A stretch of 64,000 bases of DNA, from contig QNQO01000509.1 in NCBI GenBank assembly GCA_003290165.1, positions 536,001 to 600,000 of the forward strand, read 5' to 3'. This document shows positions 35,143-53,029 of the stretch, one piece after another. Every line of letters begins with the position of its first letter. The stretch's first letter is position 1. Source of the DNA: Berberis thunbergii (Eukaryota; Streptophyta; Magnoliopsida; Ranunculales; Berberidaceae). The notes beneath the pieces are model-generated. The model was not told where the DNA came from, ran no database searches, and saw only the letters and a list, made by a program, of their open reading frames with translations. Position numbers and translations under genes: made by a program.

Positions 35143-35908
35143 CCATAAATAAATGATTGAAATAAGTTGTCATTGAATCGATTACAACTCCCCCAACTCA
35201 AAAACCCAAAAATAATATTAGCAATAAAAGTAAAATAGACTAAGAATAAGTATTTTGTTATGCTTGGTCAATAAATACTTATAATTTGGATGAGAAAATA
35301 ATTTAAACTATGATTAAATTGTACATGTAATGAATTTTAATTTATTTTTCATTAACTACAATTTTTTATTTATTTCACGTATTGCAAACAATAATAAAGA
35401 AAATACATTACTTTATTTAGTACAATTTCTAATTTCATTTATTAACTATAATTTCTTCTTTTAAGCGGTTATTACTGTCAATTACTTTGTTGCTCATCAA
35501 TTATTTTTATAGAAGTTACAGTAAATTCAAATTTGTTACTACTCTATCAACTTCTCTTAATTATTTTTTGGTTTCCTCCAAATTTTCACTAAACATTACA
35601 AATTTCAGCATTATAATAGGTTTAATTACTTACGATTTGTGAATTGTAAAAAGATACAAGGTGAAGGCTCTTTTTATATGCTGAAAATCATTCCCAAATA
35701 ATGAAATTATCTTTTACCTCTTCACAAGTATTGTATGAAATTGTAAATGTAAATAGTCCAAAAGCCCTAACTGTTAACTTGCTCCGAAAGCGACCATACA
35801 CACAACAAAGTATCTTTCTTTCTGTACGGTACAATAAAAAGCAACATACTTTAATCCTACGTGGCACTCAATCATTGGCCAAGCATTAATTCCCGATGCG
35901 CAGCATAA
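35143..35908. other. AT-rich spacer upstream of the RNA helicase gene
   Basis: No gene recognised. Likely distal promoter. Confidence 0.35.
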
Positions 35909-36029
35909 ATGACCTTTCCACTTTCCCAAAATTGCCCCTTCACTCGTCTTCTATTTTCCGAGACAGTCCACACAGGTGTCTTTCACTTCTCATCTCTCTA
36001 CAACTTTATCGAAGAAAAACACGATCTTT

Positions 36030-36203
36030 TTAGGGTTTACGAGCTTCATGGGGAAGGATCACAAATCCTTTTTTCACTCTTCTTTAAATCTCTCTTAGGG
36101 TTTTCCTCCCTTTTGCGCACTCTATCGCCCCTTTCTCCACATTTCGAAATCGATCTCTTTAACATAACCGTTCGAAGCATTTCTAGTATTTTTTTAGGGT
36201 TTT
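36030..36203 (+). promoter_or_regulatory. Telo-box-like TAGGGTTT motifs and a short upstream frame
   Basis: TTAGGGTTT occurs three times just upstream of the helicase start (near 36031, 36098 and 36195). In plants this AAACCCTA-type motif is common in promoters and leaders of translation-related genes. A 16-codon upstream frame (ATG 36048 to TAG 36098) could lie in the leader if transcription starts before it. The start of transcription is not determined. Confidence 0.45.
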
Positions 36204-36211
36204 AAGAAGCC

Positions 36212-41265
<5,054 letters not shown>

Positions 41266-42772
41266 TTAAATGACCAAATCTATCCATTTCTGAACTATGT
41301 TTTTTTTTCTCCTTTTCTTAGACCCCCAATAGAGTACTTTAGATTATGGTATAAGGTATATGGTATAGGGTATATAGTTCAATCTTTGAAACTTCAAGTG
41401 ACTAACAACAGGATGGGAAATAGATATTACAAATAGCGATGCCAGAAACCTTCACATCATTTTGGACAAGATCCTTGCCTATACTATTGACTTCAGCAGG
41501 TTTTTTTTTTGTCAGGGAAGGGATGTATTGCTAACTTCCCTTTGTTACCTGATTATAAATGTGCAGATAGGGATTTATCTTTCTATTGTATGTGCCTACT
41601 GTTGTACCGGGAGTACGGATTCATTTGGAGTCGGGTAAAAACAGCAGTCTGTAATACCTTTTGTCAATTCTAAGAGTATCTGTAATGAAGACCCATTTTA
41701 GATTTGTATCTAATGGTAGCCATGTTGTCCATTTGTGCTTCTTGTTGCTATGTTTGCATGATCTTATCATTGTCCTTGAATAGATGTTTTATAATTTTGA
41801 TGCAGAATCTGTCACTCGTGGCAAATAAAACTTCTCTATTTGCAATCCTTTCAAGATACGGTTGCAAGTTCTTGCAACTTATTACGACTTTCTTGTCTTG
41901 TGAGTTCTTACAAAATTTAGTGGTGATGGTCACTCAAAATGCTTGGAAACTGCAAATTCATCCTTTGAAGCTCGGTTCCAGTCAACCCCTCATGGTAATA
42001 GACACCTCACTGAATCAGTTTGTTGGAGTTTCTACTAGACTGTTAAGCTTATGTTTGACAGGCCTGAGAGAGAGTGTACGAGTTTTTATGATGAACTTTT
42101 GTTTTGCTCACTAACAAACACCATGGAATATGGTCAATGGTAAGCTTACATATCGTAAACTTTTTTTTGCCTTTGTTCGATTAATGTAGCCATGCCCTTT
42201 AGATTGGCCAACTTGATTACATCCTACTTATTGAATGTATTTGAAAAAAAAAAAATCACTATTTTATTGAATTAAAAACTAGTGAAAAACTTCTTACCCT
42301 TCAAACTAGTTCGGTTAAAAAAATGGTATTCTTGTAAATCTTAATGGTTTCAACACAATCTCATAAACATCTGTACATCCTAAACATCTCCCAAGCTGCC
42401 TATGAGAGGTCATTGAACCACAGAACTGGAAATCTATATACATTTTAGGGTTATTTAGACTTTGCCCGTCACTATAAGTACCGGGTTTGAGAATACCACA
42501 AATAAGACCAACACTGGCTTTGTCCCCGTTTTCGCTGCTCCTGTGATCAGAACAGTAAAAAAAAATTAATTTAATTTTTGCCCCTAATAACTAAACATCA
42601 ATTAACCCATTAGGACGCGGGATGGTTGCTTCTACCCACCCATGTTCCTTGATGTTTCTCATGCCTGAACACTCACCATGGTTTCTAGACTCCTAACAAC
42701 CTTCAGTGATGGAATTTTGTAAGAGACTTAACAGAGAGCCAAAAGAGAAGTTTTTGTTTTTTGAAGCATACC
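41266..42772. other. 3' flank of the helicase gene and spacer
   Basis: Probably a 3' UTR of a few hundred bases, then intergenic DNA. The plus-strand open frame at 41704-42114 has no recognisable homology and is not called. Confidence 0.4.
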
Positions 42773-43052
42773 AATCACACATATTTGTCCACCAATTGTA
42801 GCTCAATTGGTCGGACATCCACTCTCCTTGTGAGAGGTCGCGAGTTCGAGACTCACCAGTTAGGATTTTGTGAGTTTTTGCCCCTCTATTAGGAGAGAAG
42901 CGAAAGCGAGTCTTCTTGCAAGGTGGAGAGCCTTCGGGTCTGGTTTGGTTAACCCTATTGGGTCAGTCATGTAGGCTTCGGGCATGAATTAATAAATAAA
43001 TAAAAAGGGTCAACGACCCAACTTAAAAAAAAAAAAAAAAAATCACATATTT
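42773..43052 (+). mobile_element. tRNA-derived SINE with target-site duplication
   Basis: The body starts at 42787 and includes box A (TAGCTCAATTGGTCGG, near 42799) and box B (GCGAGTTCGAGACTC, near 42839). It ends in an A-run (43025-43042). The flanks AATCACACATATTT (42773-42786) and AATCACATATTT (43041-43052) are a near-identical direct repeat. This is the full structure of a plant SINE of about 250 bp. It lies in the spacer upstream of the Alba gene. Confidence 0.82.
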
Positions 43053-43205
43053 CATAGCATCAGGGGTATAGCTGACTTTTCATATCTTCCAATCGTAAAA
43101 AAAAAAAGAAAAAAAAGGGTGTACTTAGACTATTCATGGGGGCATACATCCAAGGGTAGGTCTCAAAAATAGAGATGAAGGATGTAGAAGAGAAGGGTTT
43201 CCCGC

Positions 43206-43213
43206 TATATAAG
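43206..43213 (+). promoter_or_regulatory. TATA box of the Alba gene
   Basis: TATATAAG lies 128 bases before the start codon, followed by a short pyrimidine-rich leader with a CT microsatellite (about 43312-43333). The arrangement fits a plant core promoter with a leader of about 100 nt. Confidence 0.6.
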
Positions 43214-43340
43214 TAATCCCCAATCCTATGGTTCACAAGTTTTGCTCTCTCTCGCTGGGGTTTTTCTATCTTTGTAGCTCTTCAATTGGAAGATCAATAA
43301 ATAGTTTCGATTTTTTCTCTCTCTCTCTCTCTGTTTCTGA

Positions 43341-46300
43341 ATGGAGGAAATTACAGACGGATTGAACAACATGAACATAGCAGCAGTCGATTCACACAAG
43401 AAGAATCGGATTCAGGTCTCTAACACTAAGAAACCCCTCTTCTTCTACGTCAATCTCGCAAAGGTATTACTATTGTATATAAACCCTCCTTTTTTTTTTA
43501 CACTCTTTTCTTTACTCCTGTTTCATATGCCAGAGATGCAAAGGGGTTTTTGTGTTCTAGGGTTTTGTTACGGATCTCGATGATTACACTAACTCTGTAC
43601 TCACCCTTGTCTTTACTGTTATCTATTTTTAGGGTTTTAAGAGTTTCTCTCTATCTGGGGGTTCATGTAATTGTTGTTTTTCTTCCGTTTTTAGGGTTTG
43701 GGGTGTTGTGATTTAGTGATTGAAACCATGGGTTGGTTTGTGTTTGCAGAGATACATGCAGCAACATAGCGAGGTCGAGCTCTCAGCTCTTGGAATGGGT
43801 AATTCATACTCTCTACGTCTTATATTATATACCTTGTGTTTGTCAAAGGGCTTCTAGGTTCTTTAGCCTTTTATTATTGATGATATATGTGAGTTGTAAA
43901 TTGCTTTGGTGATGCCAGATTCAGGACATTTAGCTTGTGTTTTGTAACTTGTTTTGCTAGCTATATACTCTTTTTTACCACTTCATTTTTTTTTAATATT
44001 AATATATCTATGTTTGGCTGATAAATACAAACCATACTATAAATACTAGTGTACAGTTGCCACGGCCATACACTTTCCACATAGCATGTACTAGATCCTT
44101 GGGTCGCGCCTTCGACATTCTCCAAATAAATCATTAAGTTGCCAAATATGAAAATAATTATTGCTTACCAAAACATTGATTAATTATATTTTTTTGATTC
44201 TCATCGATCTACTATTATAATTAATTTATACGCATCATCATTATAATATACTACTTTCACCTTCTCTTTGCTAGGCTTTGCTTCTTGTCAATTTGACTGT
44301 CCTAATTACCCTAGAATTTTGCCCATGTATAAGATTAGGTTGGACCGGCCTTATAAAAGAAAAAATGGGGCATTCTTGAAAAACCAGTCTTGAGATGGGC
44401 ATTTAGCAATTTGGTGAATGGGGATGGGTGGATCATTTTTTGGTTTTGGTAAATGGGAAGGGCAATTTCGACATTTTGCAAGGGATGGGCAATTTTGTAA
44501 TTTGGTGAATGGAGAGGGGTAACTTTGAAATTTTATGAATGGGTAGGGATAGATGTGTAATTTGCCAAGGGAGTGACATTTTCATAATTTAAGAAATGGG
44601 GGGAGGTGAGAAGGGCATTGTCATAATTTCGTGAATGGGGATAAATATGAGATAGACCCATAATTTGTACCACCCTGCAATATGTAAATGTTAGAACTTG
44701 GAGGGCTTTTTTAGGATTGCATAAAAACTTGGAGTGCTTTTTGGGAATTACAGTAGAAACAACGCACATATAGATTTGCTTTTAAATTGGAGAGCTCTTG
44801 TAGGATTTTATAAATATTTGGAAGGCTTTTTTGGAAATTTCAGTGGTGGCTTTTGAATTGGGAGGCCTTTTCAAATTGGCTTTTGAATTGGAGGGCCTTT
44901 TCGGAATTTCATAAAAATTTGGAAGGATTTTTGGGTTACACCACATAGTAGCAGCCTTTCACTATTTGAGGGCATTTTTGACAATTCAAGAGCAGGCACA
45001 CCATGTAGTAGCAACCTTTAACTATTTGTATGTGATATATATTTATAAATCAGCATTACATTATCCGTATATTGATTGTTTAAGCTATTATAACCTGGGG
45101 CACAAATACAAGTACGGGCACTAATGCAGGGAATGAGTATACACATTGAAGTTAGGAGCACCGCCGCCACATCTATCCAGATTAATTAAATTCATCATTT
45201 AAAAGATAAAAATAAAGACCAAGAAAAATATTTTCAAAAGATCAATAGCATATGAGACAGGAAAATATAAGTGTATCAATGAAAGTATGTATCAAACTAT
45301 CAATAAGTGTATCAATGAAAATATAAGTGTATCAATAAAAGTATGTATCAAACTATCAATAAGTGTATCAATGAAAATATAAGTGTATCAATGAAAGTAT
45401 GTATCAAACTATCAATAAGTGTATCAATGAAAATATAAGTGTATCAATAAAAGTATGTATCGATGCTGGTATCAATATCATTGAATGTTGATGTTGAATG
45501 TGGGCTTAAAGAGATCCCAGGCTTGAGCTCAAGCCCAATTTGAATTTTATGTGGGCGTTTTCGAGACTTCGATAAGATTCAAGGGCAATTTTGACATTTC
45601 AAATTTTGGTGGGGGTACTCTCGTAATTTCCTGTGTGACACACTTACACCCTAGCAACGGGAATTGTCGTTAGAGAGTAGATTAATGTCTTATGTTTAGC
45701 TGATGATTGCCCTACTGTTTTAATTCATTCAGTTTAATGGATTTCTATTTGGGTTCAATTTGGATATTACGAAAATCAAGATCCACTACCCATTGGTTGA
45801 GGACATGAAATGCATTTGGTACCGCCCCCAATAATAACAGGAATTGTACCACATGGGGAGTTAAAGTTTGAGAAAAAAAACAATATCAAGAAGTAGCAAG
45901 AGACTATGTTTTTACTTCTCTTTTGTTGTCATGCGCTCTCTTTTGTGCCTCTTTTCCCATCCCATTTTTAAGATTTTTCTCCATTCTTTGTTTCTTTCAG
46001 GTTTTTGTGTTATTATCTTTTTAAACGTCCTTTCGTTTTTGGGTGAAATTGGGTTCTTAGATTATTGAATGGTATGGTGATCAAACTATTGTGAACTAGA
46101 GTTTCTGATCTGAGCTTCTTCTTCCAGAAATTTGAAGACAAGCCCTTGGCTGTCTCAGCACTAAAATTTGTACTTTTTTTTTTGTTGAAATAAATTTGGA
46201 TAACTGAGTGCCCATTACCAATTCTAGAGGAGAATACTAGTTCCTCTAAGGTATAATGGCTAGGACGCTAGGTTGAAAGATGTGATTATCCTGATCCTGA

Positions 46301-48121
46301 TCCAGTTTGTTTTAAATTTTTTATTGATTCCATTTATGGATTTCCATTAGGTCTGATGTCAGGAAAATCAAGATCATTGCCCACTCGCTTAGGTGGTCTA
46401 GGTGTTAAGGAGGGAGGAGGATCTACCTCCATAAGTTATTTTTATACTACTTCGTAATGTAACACACACACACAGCTTCTTTTCTAGTTTTTATCTCATT
46501 GGGCTAGGGCATGGGTTCTTCTAATTTCAATCAACTAAAGATTAGAAAGCTAATGAAAATGGATGGGGGTGCCAGATACTTTTGGGCATAAACCTATTGT
46601 GACTAACAAAGTTGATTTGAGTTTGTAACTTTAAATAATTAGAATCATGGAAATTTCATGGTCTGACAGTCTATATAACTTGATAACATTGCATCAATTA
46701 GATTCTACCTTCCTATTCTTACCAGTCATTTATGCTAAGAATAAATATTGGCATTTTGGGGATTTGTAGTAACAAAAAGCTTTCCAAGGAAAACTTAAAA
46801 TCTCTACTGGATGACAAGAATAGTCATTGGTTGAAAAGGTGTCTTGGTGTGTGATACACTGTGTCCTTGTAATATCTCTAATTCATTTTTCTGTATTTTT
46901 TTGGTTGGTAATTCATTTTATTTATAGCTTCTTATGGATTAAGCATAGCTTAGACATTTAAATCTTTGCTTTTTAGTTTTCTTTTCCTGTTTTTAGTTGC
47001 TTTTGAGCTGCTCGCTCATGTTCTAATCTTTGCCTCTTTAATGCGCTTGTTTTATTGATTAAAAAAGGTGTATATTATTTAAAACTGTAACTTGTCACTA
47101 GCTTTATTTGCATGCACCAAAATTATATTATCGTGTGGCTGTCTTATCTCAATAAATTAATTTTCAGCCAAATTATAAAATGTCGTTTCATTTATCTAAT
47201 AATATTATCTGTCAGATTTTGATCAAATTCAAAACAATAGCAATTATCAAAGTAGTATATTGGAGACATCCTTTTTGTTTTGTTGGTGTATTTGGTGAAT
47301 TGTTTCCTCTTGCTATGCTATATCAGCTGCTTTCTAGTTCTCTCTTTTTCTAGTTAATCAAATGGTCAATAATCATAAAATAACCATCAACCATTAAAAA
47401 TAATAATAATAAATAAATAAATAATTTTTTTTTAAAAACTCTAGTAACCCTCTGTTGGTTCTGTTTCTTGTTAGAATGCATTTGGACTTACTTTTTTCAT
47501 TTTCACTTGTACCACTGCAGCAATTGCGACCGTTGTTACAATTGCAGAGATTCTGAAAAACAATGGATTAGCTGTTGAGAAGAGTGAGAATACTCGTTAC
47601 CACTCATATCTGCTTCATGAATATTCTTCGATTACTTGTTTCTTGTTGAGCTTAAACCTTATGGAATTCAACTTGCAGGGATTATGACATCAACTGTTGA
47701 TATGAAGGATGAAAACAGAGGTCGTCCCATCCAAAAAGCAAAAGTAAGTCCACACGTTTTGGTGTTTGTTAGATATACTTCTATAAACACAAGTTAGTTG
47801 GAATACCATTATGCCAATGAACGACGGGGTCCCTAGGTGAAAAAAGAAAAAACTGATGAGCTGTTTATAGATGCCACATAAATCAGACAAAAAGAGGACT
47901 TTCCACCAGTGGGTGGACACTGTAGCCAATGTTTTTTTTTTTTCATCCTGTGATGCTTCTAGTTGCACAAACTGATAATTCAAGCCTTCTTTTAACATAT
48001 GTAATGTACTGTTCAGATTGAGATATTGTTGGGAAAGACAGCTAACTTTGATCAATTGATGCTTGAGGCGGCTGCTGCAGCCGAGGAAAGAGAACTAGCA
48101 GAAGCTGAGGAACAGAGTTGA
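43341..48121 (+). CDS. Alba-domain DNA/RNA-binding protein
   Basis: Five exons: 43341-43463, 43750-43798, 47521-47583, 47679-47743 and 48017-48121 (TGA), 134 aa, all GT-AG and in phase. The protein is a single Alba domain: NRIQVSNTKKPLFFYVNLAK, RYMQQHSEVELSALGMAIAT, VVTIAEILKNNGLAVEKRIM, then KIEILLGKTANFDQL and an acidic Ala/Glu-rich tail. It matches the short plant Alba group (Arabidopsis At1g29250/At2g34160, about 130 aa). Family members bind nucleic acids, including RNA and R-loops, as dimers. The expected length and complete domain argue for a functional gene. Intron 2 (3.7 kb) holds degenerate repeats and a minisatellite. Confidence 0.93.
44390..44945. repeat. Degenerate short repeats in Alba intron 2
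   Basis: Runs built on ATTTGGTGAATGGGGA(T/G)GGG (about 44400-44650) and then on TTTTGAATTGGAGGGCCTTTT / TTTGGAAGG(C/A)TTTTTTGG (about 44690-44940) repeat irregularly. I see no transposon ends. Confidence 0.5.
45261..45461. repeat. 56-bp minisatellite in Alba intron 2
   Basis: GAAAATATAAGTGTATCAAT starts at 45261, 45317, 45373 and 45429, an exact 56-bp period, with only one or two base changes between units. Each unit contains three to four GTATCAA motifs. About 3.6 copies are present. Confidence 0.88.
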
Positions 48122-49256
48122 AAGTTTTAATGGTTCTCAAGGATATGGTTTGTCATTAATGCTATGGATGGTACTATATGTGTTTTAGCAGTCCCTTTCT
48201 TGATTGTGGATGTTTGCTTTAATGGTGGTGGTCAATGCTGTGCCATTCAAGTGTTTGGTAGATGCGATAGTTTCTCACTAGTTAGGAGCTACTGTATAAA
48301 CAAATTCTGTTGCAATTCAAATTTGATTTTGTGATTATTCTCTATTCTATTATTAGCTCGTCTGCTTGGTGTATGATATAATGTCTGTTTGGCCGCGCAC
48401 AAATCATTCCAAGTAAAACATGAGAAACAGAAGGTTTGGATGGTTTATCATTGAGATGACCTTTAAGTCTCTGTTCGGTGGAAATAATTTCCCATGGAAG
48501 CCAACAATTCTCTGGAATTATCCTCTTGTATTAAACGCAATGAAATCATCTCTGGAATGTCAAAATCAAAATCTGTGCAAGTTTTCGCAAGTGCAACAAC
48601 CATTTTATTCAAGGGAGTTTAGTTTCAATACTTGTTTGTAAATTTGCCATGAGTCTGGATCCTAGTCCATGGTAGACTCAAAAACTTTGAAGGCGTAGAC
48701 TACTTCCCTGGAGATTTCGAGGGCAGAAAAGAAAGAAAGAAACGAACACGGGTTCATCTGGTGAAAGAGTTCGATATGCATTGTAGATGTATGTTGAACT
48801 TTGAATAATATAGATTTTGAGATTTAGGTTTTGTGAAGACAATCTTCATGGTGGAGAGATCATCACAAAAATCAACGGTGGCGTAACCTTTTAAAGTGTA
48901 TTCTTTTCCGCTAAGGCGCTAATACAACGACTACAACAGGGCTGGAAAGGCTTAACAAAATGGCAAAACAGAATGTAAGAATATCACAAAGCTATGAAGA
49001 TGCAATCGAGACATTTGTATAAGCACTACTGAAAACCTCAATGTTAAATCTATAGCAAAACAACGATAACAGTCACTGCAAGCAATTCAATTCTAGAACA
49101 TTGCTTGTACCAAATCGATTTCAAAAAATAAGGCAGATCGTGAGGCGTTTGTTATCCCCATCATCTAAGTTCTCTAATCTCGCAAATACCAAACATGAAC
49201 GCAGTTAGTTTCCTTATTACTTTATGAAATTTTTTAACTCATCCAGTCCCAGCATT
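48122..49256. other. Spacer between convergent Alba and BT1 genes
   Basis: It contains the 3' ends of two convergent genes. No additional gene recognised. Short open frames (for example 48420-48641) lack support. Confidence 0.45.
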
Positions 49257-52200
49257 CTATACCGTGTCCTCGTCCAATACCAATATCTTTTTGCATGCCT
49301 CGTAACACATGAAGGAAATTCCTGCTGCAGGCACTAGCTTCATGCAGCTAGGTCCCAACCCTCTGTAAAGACCTGGAACCCCTTCGTGTTCGAGTATGGA
49401 TATGAGGGCATGAAGCATGTTCTTGTATACCCTGCCACTCACTGCCCCAGCTTGCATGTGCTTGCGAGCCACCTCAAGTGGAAAAGTGGCACTGCTTGAG
49501 ATAGCACCTGCTGCTGATCCGATCAAGAGGGTTGCAACATTTCCTATCTCCTCCTTCTTGAACACTTTCCGATAACCCTTCCGCAACATATCATAAGCAA
49601 AGTAATTGGTGGCAGCATATGGGACAACTCCAATTAGACTCGGTGTCAGACCTCGATAAAGCTCAGCAGGTCCCTCCTCTTTGATAATTTTCACGAATGC
49701 ATGCAAAATGTTGTCATACACATCTCTCTGCTTTACAAGGAATTGTTATTATCCTACAGATAACTAACTCAATAGGAAAGAAAAGAAAATACAGTATGAT
49801 ACTAGAGGTTAATGACAATTTAAGTTTGGATTTACCTGTATGGTTAGTCGAGTTTTGACAAGCTCAAGTGGATATGTCAACAAGGTAGAGCTTACTCCTG
49901 CACAAGCCCCTGCAATGAAGGAGGGTGGAATAGGGATCTTGGGCTGTTCCCCTGGTGCAGGTGTCAAGTTCTTCTTAATTGTGTCATATGCAAATAGCTG
50001 CAAAAACGATGCCAATGTATGAGATTCATCTCCAAAAGAAAAGCAAGACAAAATAAATTGACCATTTGAAACCAATACAACAGACTAAAGTTGGCAGACC
50101 AATTCAAAGAGATTGGAACATAATACGATACACCATGTAAGAAGACAACCAAGATATTTTCTACTTCAGCAAACCTATTCAGCAAGGTTTGTTTGTTTGT
50201 AAAGAAAATCAATTTATCCCTAAACTATTGATAATACCTAATGGTCTAATGTTTACTAAATTAGGCAAAAATCAAACTTTCGGTTTTATTTACCCTACCA
50301 AAATTTGCTCCTAGGGTTGACTGCATAGATAATTTCCCAAAATGAAGTAGAAAATTCATGGCTTGATTTGAGGTTGGTTTGGACGCACTCGATCTAAAAT
50401 CACACTCCAAGGAAATTTGTAATCTTGGAAATCATCTGAAGCAAGTTAGAAACTATCACTTGTCTTCTAAGCTAAGCTGGTATTTCCTGGGAAATAACTG
50501 CCTTCGGATGACATCTATCTAGGAATATGCAATAGTGCAAATCTTTAGTTTTCAAAAGTAAAAACGCAAGCTATTGTTTCGCTTTGGAGCTTAGATGGTA
50601 CTCCAGAGAAGCCAAATATATATATATATATATATATCTTTTGGAGCTATTATATCTTTTGGTTTTCCCTTTCCTGACTTACCAAGAAAAAGCATTCAAC
50701 TCCCCCCCCCTCTCACTCTTGGGCTTGTTCTAGATCAACTTTTTCTGCGACAGAATGAGCTCCTACTTTCCCTTCCAGCCACTTGATACTTTTATGTGCC
50801 AAATAGCCGCAGCCCTTAATCTTCTGTTCCGAACTTTTTGCCTATAATTTTTTTTCTTCTTTGCATTAATAAAAATATGCAACAAACACCAGTCTCATGT
50901 CAAGAACTGAATGCAATTGTACTTGTGTACTTTTAAGTATGTGTCAACTACCTTACACTCTGCATACTAATATGCATGCGTACTTATCGCCAACATCCCA
51001 GGATCATCCAAAATAACTCTTCAAATAAATGTACGATGAATAGAAATTCTTTAATTTATAGAGAAGGGTACTAAGCTACAGTTGTATAGAGGCGATGTGG
51101 TCAGGACACTTGCAGTGGAATCCCCATTTATATGTTGGACGAGGATACCTGTTGTGTTTGTGAAGAAAAATTTTAAGTGGTACCTATACCAAAGTTCGCG
51201 ACAAAATGTCCCAGTTGGCAAATTTATGATCATACAATGAACAAATGACCCCAAAAAAAAAAAACATGCACATTAGAAGTTAAAAAAACACTAAGAAACA
51301 GGCACATGGCAAACACTCTATCACTTCCCATGAAGCTCAAGAAGCGATAAGTCATTTAAAGTAAAAGTATGTCCTAACCTTTGGAATTGTACGCCCTTCC
51401 AATAATCAACAGAAAAATAATAAAATATAAATACAAAATTGTTAAATACAGAGAACTATAAAAATGTATATTTTTTTTTTAAATGCAAGAGCTGAAGCTT
51501 TAAAGCTTGCATTCAGTTACAACTGACAAAAGGAGGAAAAGAACACTAATACCAAAAAAAGGGTCAAAACGCCTCCATGAAAATGAAACCATCAGGTATA
51601 TTGGCTGATTAATCGTGATATTTGGATGCAGTCATGTTCTGGGAAGTATGTGATATGTAGGATAATGGTAAGTGAGAGGATTTTATCAGCTTCTTCTTCT
51701 TCTTCTTTTTTTTAAAAAAAAATATTGAACATAAATAAGTTTTCCCACTTGCATATACAACAAAGAACAAACTTAAGGGGCATGGTCTCCAATTGAATAC
51801 AAACAAGAAACATTAAAGACTGAAAAAAAAAAACAAAAAGGAGTAGGCTGAGGTAAGACCACTTTAAAGGAACGATCGTTATCCATGCAACAACTTTTGC
51901 AATGCGAAGGCATAAAACTTAAAGGGGATGGTCAAGAAAATTTTAACGAGATTGCCCCGTATTTAGAAGCATGTCTTTGGATTTCAAAGACTGAAAGCAA
52001 GTAACTTCATAGCAAAATAAAGTACATGGAGATCATATGGCTCATCTGATAACTTTTCCTGTTTGAGAATGTTGCTTCCTATCGGATAAATCTCCATTGC
52101 TTGTAAAAGCACAAAATAAATAAATTATTTGCAATTGTAAACCACCAAGAGAATATCAAACCTCACCGTAAACAAACTAGCATGTTTCATTACACAAACC

Positions 52201-53029
52201 TCACAAGTTCACAAGAACCAGCATGACACATATGGCCAATACTCCATTAAAAAAACATTCATTAGAACAAATTTTGGTATCAGAAAGAATTTATCTTAAA
52301 TTGCATAACCTTAGTTACCACAATCACATGTGAATATAAACAGATAATCTCAATCAAGCTAACTCAAAATTAATGAATCAAGTCAAGCCAGTAAATGTTA
52401 GCATATAATCTGATCTGGAATTATAATCAAAAGCAAAAACATAATGAAATTAGTGATTCACCACTCACCTCAATAGCCTTACTAGGTGCAACCCGAATCA
52501 CATTGACCAAATTACCCCGAAACAAGCCCTTCCATCCATCATTCTTAATGATTGACTGGAACACTTCAGTGCTAGAATGCCCACTGCTCCCAACCATCAA
52601 ATGAGTCCTTATAGTCTCCAATGGCGCAACCGCTGTGCGCGAAACCGCACCTGCCATCCCCCCACTGATCAACCTCCTCAATGCAGGATTCTTAATCTTA
52701 ACCTTAAACTTTATCCCACCCCTCTTCTTCTTCACCATCTCTTCTTCCACCTTCTCCTCCTCAGGATCCCCACCAATCCGAAACCCGAATTCGGGCGTCG
52801 TAACATACTTCACATACAAATCAGTATAAGGAACCTTCAACCCATTATCCCTCGAATTCGAAGAATTGGGAGAGAACCCAAATCCTGTCCCCATCTGTCC
52901 AACACTTGCAAACAATCCTCCTGGGTGATAAGACTCATCATCTTGGATACTCCATTGAAGACCCATATCATAACTAGAAAACCCCACATCTTTTCTATTT
53001 TCAATAGCAATCGAGTTTCTCCTACCCAT
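49257..53029 (-). CDS. BT1: Adenine nucleotide transporter BT1 (BRITTLE1), mitochondrial carrier family
   Basis: Three exons on the minus strand: 53029-52469, 49997-49836 and 49727-49257, 397 aa, phase 0 junctions. Three mitochondrial-carrier repeats are visible by their signatures: PLETIR (136-141) after SGGMAGAVSRTAVA, PLELVK (230-235) after AGACAGVSSTLLTY, and PLEVARKH (324-331) after GSAAGAISSSATF. Each is followed by an Arg/Lys-rich helix and a G-L-Y/F-RG step (GWKGLFRGN, PAELYRG, PGLYRG). The N-terminal ~115 residues are low in homology and include an acidic/Lys stretch (DPEEEKVEEEMVKKKRG), as in dicot BT1. Family knowledge: BT1 exports adenine nucleotides from plastids, with dual plastid/mitochondrial targeting reported. 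Length agrees with the Arabidopsis protein (about 390). The start MGRRNS at 53029 was chosen over an upstream in-frame Met. Confidence 0.93.

Noticed and set aside
41704..42114. 136-codon plus-strand frame downstream of the helicase
   Set aside because: Hydrophobic/Cys-rich translation of AT-rich DNA, with no homology and no promoter evidence.
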